DNA from: Planctomycetaceae bacterium
Lineage (GTDB): Bacteria > Planctomycetota > Planctomycetia > Planctomycetales > Planctomycetaceae
Assembly (NCBI GenBank): GCA_947463775.1
Contig: CANHVD010000283.1
Coordinates: 1-7,247, forward strand
DNA length: 7,247 nt
Direction: 5' to 3'
Shown: positions 1 through 5,287 of the stretch, one piece after another
Position numbering within the stretch: position 1 is the stretch's first letter
How the letters are laid out: every line of letters begins with the position of its first letter
Translations under genes and position numbers: made by a program
The notes under the pieces: model-generated
What the model was told of the DNA's origin: nothing
Database searches by the model: none
Seen by the model: the letters and a program-made list of their open reading frames with translations, nothing else

Positions 1-28
1 GCAGCATCTACGCAACACAGAGTACAAC

Positions 29-1792
29 ATGGCTTCCGAATTACCACAAGCACCTGAAGACACGAAATCTGTCCCTGTAAAAAGCAATCTTCCTCTTCGA
101 CTCTGGCCAGCGTGGTGGATTGTGATCGCACAGGTCATCGCTCTGATCCTGACGGTGACACCTTCCATTCGCAACCTTCCGCGATTTATCTTTATGATGG
201 CCGGGCCACTTGCCACAGGGTTAGCATTCACCATCTGGTTGCTGTTTGTCAGCCGACTTCGATGGAGGGAGAAGCTGGCCCTGGTGATTGCTGGAATCGC
301 CTTTCCAATGATCTCGTCGCAGATCAGTGACTTCGATGACGCTCTGCGGACCACGATGTGGATCTATGGAGTTCCGCTGGCCGAACTGATGATCACGCTG
401 GCTCTGTCGATTTGGTCACAGGCTCCACGTCGTTGTCTTCTGGCCATTATGCTGCTTGGTCTCGGCTGGAGCAGTTTTTCTCTTGTCAGAAACGAAGGTT
501 TCGATGGCGACTACTATGCTGAGTTCCGCTGGCGATGGAGTCCTCGACATGAAGACACTTTGCCCGAGCTGACTCCACAGTCCGGAGGAATTCCCGAGAC
601 TTCGGAAAACGCTGATGCCCCGGTGAATGACCTCATCTGGTCGCAGTATCGAGGCCCCGAAGGCAACGGCGCGTCGGACGAAGAGATCGCTCCGCTGGAC
701 TGGAGTAAGAATCCTCCGAAAGAACTTTGGCGAATCTCCATCGGACCCGGATGGGGTTCGTTCGCTTACAACAATCAGAAACTGTTTACTCAGGAGCAGC
801 GAGGCGAGAAGGAACACGTGACCTGCTATTCGGCGGCTGACGGACGTCCGATCTGGACACATGCCGATGAGACTCGCTTCAACGAAGTCGTCTCCGGGGC
901 TGGCCCTCGTAGCACGCCGAGTGTGGCGAATGGTCACGTCTATGCGCTCGGCGGGACCGGACTGCTGACATGCCTGAATGAACTGGATGGCACGGTCGTC
1001 TGGCAGAAGAATCTCGTCACCGATTTCGGGGCCCCGATTCCGATGTGGGGATTCTCCAGCTCGCCGCTCATCCTCGACGACAAGCTGATTATCTTTGCCG
1101 GCGGGCCAGGAACAAACGGACTTCTCGCGCTGGAATGTGCCACGGGTAGCACGCTCTGGGGTTTCCCTTCAAACGACATGAACTACACCACGGCGCGCCC
1201 GATGACGTTGTGCGGCCAGTCGATCGTCGTCTTCTGCGACGGTAAAGGAACGCATGCGATTGATCCGAAAGATGGCTCCGCAATCTGGACGTTCAAGCCG
1301 GAACTCTGGAAAGGCCCGGCGATGGTGGACCCTCAGCAGATTGGGCCTGAAAGTCTGCTTGTCGGCCTTGGCGACGGCGTCGGTACGGCTCGACTGGAAA
1401 TCAGTAAGACCGACGAGCGATGGACGGTGACAGAAGCATGGTCCTCGACCAAACTGCGTCCCTCATTCAATGATAGTGTTGTGTTTGACAATGGCGTTTA
1501 TGGTTTCAATCAGGCCATCTTTTCCTGCATCGACGCCAAGACCGGCGAACGCAAATGGCAGGGCGGCCGTTACGGTTTTGGTCAGGCGGTGCTGCTGAAG
1601 AAAGCCGGCCAGATCCTCGTCGCCGCAGAGAATGGAGACCTCGTTCTGCTCCAAGCCACGCCAGAAAAGCTGACGGAGCTTTCAAGGCTGCCGATGCTCA
1701 ACGACAAAACCTGGAACCACCCCATTGTCGCAGGTAAGCGTCTGTTCCTTCGCAACGGCAAGACTGCGGTTTGTTTGCAGTTGGTTGAGTGA
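29..1792 (+). CDS. Multi-pass membrane protein with C-terminal PQQ-like beta-propeller
   Basis: The 587-residue product has two parts. Residues 24-155 contain about five hydrophobic segments (roughly 28-46, 53-76, 82-98, 111-130 and 135-152), predicting an inner-membrane anchor. From about residue 203 the sequence is a PQQ-like (BamB/quinoprotein-type) beta-propeller. It carries repeated blade signatures of the form D/T-G-x-x-x-W at DGRPIW (271-276), DGTVVW (320-325), TGSTLW (372-377), DGSAIW (415-420) and TGERKW (505-510). The opening WSQYRGPEGNG (204-214) is typical of planctomycete proteins of this class. No cofactor-binding or catalytic set is visible, so a quinone-dependent enzyme activity cannot be claimed. 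A scaffold or binding role is equally possible. The frame stays open upstream of ATG 29 to the window edge, so the start could lie further left. No Shine-Dalgarno precedes ATG 29, but the charged N-terminus followed by the first helix makes it reasonable. The gene converges on mntR, with 169 bp between them. Confidence 0.85.
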   Translation: MASELPQAPEDTKSVPVKSNLPLRLWPAWWIVIAQVIALILTVTPSIRNLPRFIFMMAGPLATGLAFTIWLLFVSRLRWREKLALVIAGIAFPMISSQISDFDDALRTTMWIYGVPLAELMITLALSIWSQAPRRCLLAIMLLGLGWSSFSLVRNEGFDGDYYAEFRWRWSPRHEDTLPELTPQSGGIPETSENADAPVNDLIWSQYRGPEGNGASDEEIAPLDWSKNPPKELWRISIGPGWGSFAYNNQKLFTQEQRGEKEHVTCYSAADGRPIWTHADETRFNEVVSGAGPRSTPSVANGHVYALGGTGLLTCLNELDGTVVWQKNLVTDFGAPIPMWGFSSSPLILDDKLIIFAGGPGTNGLLALECATGSTLWGFPSNDMNYTTARPMTLCGQSIVVFCDGKGTHAIDPKDGSAIWTFKPELWKGPAMVDPQQIGPESLLVGLGDGVGTARLEISKTDERWTVTEAWSSTKLRPSFNDSVVFDNGVYGFNQAIFSCIDAKTGERKWQGGRYGFGQAVLLKKAGQILVAAENGDLVLLQATPEKLTELSRLPMLNDKTWNHPIVAGKRLFLRNGKTAVCLQLVE

Positions 1793-1961
1793 TGGAGATA
1801 GTCGCGAAAGAGAGTCAAAAAATGTAAGGAACCGAATGGCACGGAAACTTTTGTAAGTCGTTACGGGCATACAGCACGACCTGTCTATTCAACGTTTGTG
1901 AAATCAACACCATGCTTGCCAGTCTCGTGGCTGTTCTGTGTCTCACGATGTTGCTGACAGG

Positions 1962-2384
1962 TCACTCGCCGATGCGACTCTTGCCAAACTTCTCCATCAG
2001 CCGCAGCGTTTCTTCGCTAACGTGGTGCTCGATACCTTCGCTGTCGATGGATGCTGTTCGTTCACTGACTCCCAGAGCCAGCAGAAACTGATAAACGACT
2101 TCATGTCGGCGTTGGGAAAACTGAGCTAGGCTGCGGCCTTTCTCGGTAAGGCTCACGGGGGCATAGGGCTCTGTATCGACGTAGCCATCCCGCTTCATTC
2201 TGGCCACAGCGCGGTTGACGGTCACATGGCTGACGGCAAATCGTTTGGCCAGATCTCGAACTCGACATTCTCCCAACCGCTCATGAAGCTCCGCGATGGC
2301 TTCCACGTAGTCCTGCGTCAGCTCGGTCGCGTGATCGCGACGAGTTCGCTCGTGGCCTTTTGTTCTGGTCTTCGTTTCTTTCAC
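1962..2384 (-). CDS. mntR: Manganese-responsive transcriptional regulator, DtxR/MntR family
   Basis: This 140-residue protein matches the short (no SH3 domain) MntR branch of the DtxR family. A basic, disordered N-terminus (1-19) precedes a winged helix-turn-helix; its recognition segment is around RVRDLAKRFAVSHVTVNRAV (41-60). A metal-binding and dimerisation part follows, with FLLALGVSERTASIDSEGIE at 100-119 and HHVSEETL at 120-127, very close to E. coli MntR. All six ligand positions known from Bacillus subtilis MntR can be placed: D25, E28, H94, E116, E119 and H120. Binding of Mn(II) is therefore likely, with repression of Mn uptake or control of efflux as the expected role. The start is GTG at 2384; the frame closes upstream with a stop at 2415-2417, and only a weak ATT lies between. 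No Mn transporter (MntH or MntABC) is adjacent, so the regulator probably acts on genes elsewhere. It is convergent with the propeller gene and divergent from the glycosyltransferase gene. Confidence 0.92.
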   Translation of the reverse strand: MKETKTRTKGHERTRRDHATELTQDYVEAIAELHERLGECRVRDLAKRFAVSHVTVNRAVARMKRDGYVDTEPYAPVSLTEKGRSLAQFSQRRHEVVYQFLLALGVSERTASIDSEGIEHHVSEETLRLMEKFGKSRIGE

Positions 2385-2514
2385 AAAAACATCTCGCGGA
2401 ATTTTTCGAACTTCTCAGAGCGACAGAATCTGGACAGTCACTTAATCGGTCGGCAGTGTAGAGTCCGTATCAGCGATTGTCACAGCTTCAAATCGAGATT
2501 CAACGCACCGTTCT

Positions 2515-2564
2515 TTGGACTGCTGCAGCCCGCTGCAGCTTTCCGTTCCACAGCCTGCTGTGGA
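2515..2564 (+). repeat. Two-hairpin repeat unit A
   Basis: The unit holds two near-perfect palindromes. Hairpin 1 has 8-bp arms GCTGCAGC at 2522-2529 and 2532-2539 around CC. Hairpin 2 has 8-bp arms TCCACAGC at 2547-2554 and GCTGTGGA at 2557-2564 around CT. They are joined by TTTCCGT. The unit begins TTGGACTGC. The same order (TTGGACTGC, hairpin, TTTC linker, hairpin) appears on the opposite strand at 2604-2651. The first 25 positions of the two units agree at 22. The element resembles REP/BIME-type extragenic palindromes; there is no T-tract, so it is not a classical intrinsic terminator. Confidence 0.8.
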
Positions 2565-2603
2565 GAACTATTCTGAATGATGACAATGCTCAGCCGGGAG
2601 CTT

Positions 2604-2651
2604 GGCAGCAGGCTGCCTGCACGAAAGCGGCAGCAGGCTGCCGCAGTCCAA
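2604..2651 (-). repeat. Two-hairpin repeat unit B, inverted copy of unit A
   Basis: Read on the minus strand from 2651, this begins TTGGACTGC, then a hairpin with 8-bp arms (GCGGCAGC at 2627-2634 and GCTGCCGC at 2637-2644 on the plus strand, centre AG). A TTTC-starting linker follows, then a hairpin with 6-bp arms (GGCAGC at 2604-2609 and GCTGCC at 2612-2617, centre AG). It mirrors unit A. The differences within the first hairpin include a T-A pair replaced by G-C at matching stem positions, which keeps the stem intact. About 39 bp of unrelated sequence separates the two units. Confidence 0.8.
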
Positions 2652-2750
2652 GGGGAGCATGTCCTTGCCACGGGAATTCCTTGTACTCGTTGGCTATCAT
2701 ACCCGAGGTTCCGCTATCTGCCTTTTTGTACGTACTGAAACCCTTTTGCC

Positions 2751-3953
2751 ATGTCGCGAATTCGAGTTGTCTTTTCGATAGGAGCCATGCATGGAGGTGG
2801 CTCAGAGCGTCAACTCGTATTGGCGATGCGACATCTGGACCGGGCAAAGTTTGAACCTTTTCTTTACCTGGTTTATCGGTCAGGTCCCTTACTGGATCTG
2901 GTTCCCGCCGATGTTCCGATCACATCGTTTGAAGAACGAGTGACCTCTTCCCGCATCTATCTCCCCGGTCTGATGCATTCGCGTCGAGTCAAAGACTTTG
3001 CGGCCTTCCTGAGAGAGATCAAGGCTGATGTCAGCTATGACCGCACATTCCTGATGACTCTCATCTCTGCAGCAGGTGCACAACGAGCAGGTGTCCCGAA
3101 TGTTTCGACGATTGTGACAGATCCAGAGATTGGTTTTGCACCGGTCGCGGGAAGGTTTCAGTGGTTCAAGCGACGAATTCTGCATCGACTTTATAACAAC
3201 TCTTCACGAGTCCTTGCCGTCTCCGATGGAGCTCGAGAATCCGCCAAACGGTTTTACGGCATCCGCGATGAGAAGATCCAGACGCAACGCAACGGTGTTG
3301 ATGTCGAGCTGATTCTTGAGCAATCCGTAAAGCCGATCCAGAACGAGTGGTGGACTCGACCAGCGCAGCAGGGAACATCGAGACTCATTCGCATCGTCTC
3401 TGCTGGTCGGCTGAATCATGAAAAGGGGTTTCATCTGCTGATCTCGGCGGTCGACGAGCTTCGCCGTCGATGCCCGGATCTGGAACTGCGTGTGGCTTTA
3501 CTGGGAGAAGGCCCGCACCGAGAGAAGCTGGAACAGCAAGTGATCAACCTCAAGCTTTCAGATATCGTCAAGCTGCCTGGGTTTCAGGAGAATGCGGCAG
3601 CCTGGTATCGTTCGGCCGATCTCTTTGTTCTGCCTTCGTTAATGGAAGGCATGCCGAACGTGCTGCTGGAAGCGATGGCGTGCGGGACACCGGTGATTTC
3701 CTCGAATTGTCATTCGGGGCCAGCCGAAATTCTGGAGAACGGCCGACTGGGCGAACTAGTTGCAGTCGATGACGTCGATGCCTTGCTGAAGGCCCTCATA
3801 AAATGCGTCCAGCAACCAGACGCGATTCGCGACACTGCGATTGAAGCCAGCAAATGTGTGGCATCGCAATGGTCGATTCAGGCAGCGACTCGTCGGCTGG
3901 AAGTCATTCTGCACCAAGCTGCACAAACGAAACAACGTTCATCGATGCATTGA
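2751..3953 (+). CDS. Glycosyltransferase family 4 (GT-B fold, retaining)
   Basis: The 400-residue product has the length and layout of a GT4 enzyme. The N-terminal Rossmann domain opens with RVVFSIGAMHGGGSERQLV (5-23), whose glycine-rich GGGSER loop is typical of the acceptor side. The linker region contains VLAVSDGARESAKRFYGI (154-171) and the QRNGVD motif (179-184). The C-terminal nucleotide-sugar domain begins at IVSAGRLNHEKGFHLLI (215-231). It carries the EX7E motif with E299 and E307 inside PSLMEGMPNVLLEAMACGTP (295-314), followed by NCHSGPAEIL (319-328). Members move a sugar from an NDP-sugar to a lipid-linked, polysaccharide or protein acceptor at the cytoplasmic face of the membrane. 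Donor and acceptor cannot be read from the sequence. ATG 2751 is chosen because the core beta strand starts four residues later; no Shine-Dalgarno precedes it. No other polysaccharide gene adjoins it, so it looks like an orphan transferase rather than part of an O-antigen or exopolysaccharide cluster. Confidence 0.93.
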   Translation: MSRIRVVFSIGAMHGGGSERQLVLAMRHLDRAKFEPFLYLVYRSGPLLDLVPADVPITSFEERVTSSRIYLPGLMHSRRVKDFAAFLREIKADVSYDRTFLMTLISAAGAQRAGVPNVSTIVTDPEIGFAPVAGRFQWFKRRILHRLYNNSSRVLAVSDGARESAKRFYGIRDEKIQTQRNGVDVELILEQSVKPIQNEWWTRPAQQGTSRLIRIVSAGRLNHEKGFHLLISAVDELRRRCPDLELRVALLGEGPHREKLEQQVINLKLSDIVKLPGFQENAAAWYRSADLFVLPSLMEGMPNVLLEAMACGTPVISSNCHSGPAEILENGRLGELVAVDDVDALLKALIKCVQQPDAIRDTAIEASKCVASQWSIQAATRRLEVILHQAAQTKQRSSMH

Positions 3954-4327
3954 TCGTTCGAGAAATCGTCGTAGGGACGTCTCCTTCGAATAGATCCTGT
4001 CTTCGTGGTGTCGACATCGATTGCATTTGTCATAACAAACGTTGAACGCTCATCATTATTGTTCGCAAATCGTTGCGCCCATTATCGGTTCCTGCGATTT
4101 GCGTCAAGTACGTTTCGGGCATAGAAGCCTGTTGAAGCACAAGGTTTGTCGAGTCACAAAAAAGCTGTTCATCCGACGTTTACAAGTGGAGAAAAATTCA
4201 GCACAGTACTCACGCTCGTGACGATTCGCAGCCGCGTTGATCGTCGATGTTTGATACGACCGGTTCCAGCTTGTGAACTGTGTCGAAGGCGTTGTGATAC
4301 TTTCCTCACTGGCTTGCAGCGTCATAC
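3954..4327. other. Intergenic region without a supported gene
   Basis: These 374 bp lie between the glycosyltransferase and the TIM-barrel-like gene. Short open frames here overlap in several phases and none has protein-like character. One 9-bp inverted repeat (4064-4103) stands out, and a short segment at 4106-4123 resembles one at 1855-1871. No intrinsic terminator with a T-tract and no convincing promoter was seen. The in-frame stop at 4295-4297 prevents extending the next gene into this region by more than ten codons. Confidence 0.6.
4064..4103. repeat. 9-bp inverted repeat in intergenic region
   Basis: CGCAAATCG at 4064-4072 is the exact reverse complement of CGATTTGCG at 4095-4103, with 22 nt between. 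No T-run follows. It could be an RNA stem in the trailer of the glycosyltransferase transcript, a protein-binding site, or chance; a 9-bp pair within 50 nt is expected about once in a window this size. Confidence 0.4.
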
Positions 4328-5083
4328 ATGGATGTATTCCTCGAACAAGAGACCGAATGGGCCAAGCCTTCGATGGTGGCCCGCATTGCCGTATCAATGC
4401 CACTTCGGGCGCATTCCTCAGAATCGTTGTTTGCTGAAGTCGAGCAATTGCATCGCCGCGGCATTCGCTATGTGGCAGTGCGTCGACAGCAAGTACTTCG
4501 AATCGGTGAGCATGCTCTGCATGATGTACTTGCTGACGCGGGAATTAGTGTCAGTTGCCTGGGATTCGCAGGGGGCTTTACGGGCTCTTTGGGGATGACC
4601 TTTGACCGAGCCACCGACGATGTTCGCCGCGCGGTCGATCTTGCTACTGACCTGGGAGCTCGATTCCTGGTCGTCGTGCCCGGTGAGCAGGGCCTTCACA
4701 CATACAACCACGCGGAACGCACGGTTCGCATGGGGCTGACCGATGTGTTGTACTATGCCGATCAGCGGCGAGTTCAACTTTTGATTCCCAACGATACTGT
4801 GCTGGGCTGCAAGACCGATGTCTTCAAGATCAAGGGTTGCCCACTACGTTGGGTGGACAGACTCGGGTCTCAGACCATTCGCCCCATGATCATTGTTCGC
4901 GGGGCAACGATCGCCTGTCGGCTACCACGCGGCTGGCGAGAAAGTCTTGCTAACGGCGGATGCCTCCGCGTCTGTCATAAATGCCGCAACTACGACGAGA
5001 ATGCCAAATTGCTGACGGGAATCCTGACCTATCTGGCTCGCAACGGCGGAGTGCCGGGATTCGAACGCTTGTCGGCAGAATAG
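4328..5083 (+). CDS. Atypical sugar phosphate isomerase/epimerase-like protein (partial TIM-barrel similarity)
   Basis: The 251-residue product begins like a xylose-isomerase-like TIM barrel (AP endonuclease family 2 superfamily). Strand-like segments are VARIAVSM (17-24), IRYVAVR (46-52), ISVSCLGFAGGFTG (73-86) and ARFLVVVPGEQGLHTYNHAE (111-130). The GGFTG loop and the HTYNHA stretch fit planctomycete members of this group. The second half departs from the family. VQLLIPND (149-156) stands where a metal-binding Glu normally ends the next strand, and I cannot find the usual Asp, His and Glu ligands further on. Instead there is a region with GWRESLANGGCLRVCHKC (202-219), giving C212-x3-C216-x2-C219, plus C161, C171 and C197. 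Codon use continues evenly to the stop, so this is not an obvious frameshift product. Canonical isomerase chemistry is doubtful. ATG 4328 follows a stop at 4295-4297; M16 (4373) is an alternative that would start right at the first strand. Neither has a Shine-Dalgarno. Confidence 0.7.
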   Translation: MDVFLEQETEWAKPSMVARIAVSMPLRAHSSESLFAEVEQLHRRGIRYVAVRRQQVLRIGEHALHDVLADAGISVSCLGFAGGFTGSLGMTFDRATDDVRRAVDLATDLGARFLVVVPGEQGLHTYNHAERTVRMGLTDVLYYADQRRVQLLIPNDTVLGCKTDVFKIKGCPLRWVDRLGSQTIRPMIIVRGATIACRLPRGWRESLANGGCLRVCHKCRNYDENAKLLTGILTYLARNGGVPGFERLSAE

Positions 5084-5275
5084 TCACATCTGTCCCTGTG
5101 CAGTTGGATTTCCGGCGCTGAATCGGAATAATCCCGGACCCACCTTCCAATGGGATTGCCCGCGATCAAGATCCTGCAACCTGCAGAATTCTTCGAGTTT
5201 GAAGCAGCACGTTTTTCTCAACGAACGTGAGCTGACAAAACCAGCAGGCAGTTCCGGGTTTGATTCCTTCTGTTC

Positions 5276-5280
5276 GAAGG
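5276..5280 (+). promoter_or_regulatory. Ribosome binding site for the exported propeller gene
   Basis: GAAGG ends 7 nt before ATG 5288, a suitable spacing. The frame is closed by TGA at 5261-5263 with no other ATG or GTG start in between, so this site supports the chosen start. It is the only clear Shine-Dalgarno-like sequence next to a start in this window. Confidence 0.6.
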
Positions 5281-5287
5281 CCCGCCG

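Larger units (their letters stand above)
2385..2750. other. Divergent intergenic region with hairpin repeat cluster
   Basis: This 366-bp stretch separates the start of mntR (leftward) from the start of the glycosyltransferase gene (rightward), so promoters for both should lie here. I see no convincing sigma-70 pair and no clear MntR-type palindrome upstream of mntR. The middle (2515-2651) holds four GC-rich palindromes, listed separately. The frame that reads through 2477-2854 has repeat-derived, low-complexity content and is not a credible gene. An 8-bp palindrome GTACGTAC lies shortly before the glycosyltransferase start. Confidence 0.7.

Noticed and set aside
1878..1963. 8-bp inverted repeat GACCTGTC / GACAGGTC
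   Set aside because: The arms are separated by 70 nt and one overlaps the mntR stop codon. This is expected by chance and does not resemble a terminator.
1912..2091. 59-codon plus-strand ORF starting MLASLVAVLCLTMLLTG, signal-peptide-like
   Set aside because: Most of it lies antisense to the 3' end of mntR, which is well supported. The part beyond the hydrophobic start is Ser/Arg-rich shadow sequence, and no lipobox Cys or Shine-Dalgarno is present.
2226..2576. 116-codon plus-strand frame
   Set aside because: It is antisense to mntR in its first half and runs into the repeat cluster, with no protein-like features.
2477..2854. 125-codon plus-strand frame across the hairpin cluster into the glycosyltransferase gene
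   Set aside because: Its composition comes from the GC-rich palindromes, and it overlaps the confident glycosyltransferase start by about 100 bp in another frame. No family resemblance is seen.
4042..4070. TTGAAC with 17-nt spacing to GCAAAT as a promoter
   Set aside because: The -10 matches the consensus at only three of six positions and lies nearly 260 bp before the next start.
5208..5229. 6-bp inverted repeat CACGTT / AACGTG as a terminator for the TIM-barrel-like gene
   Set aside because: The stem is short and AT-containing, the loop is 10 nt, and no T-tract follows. It is too weak to call.
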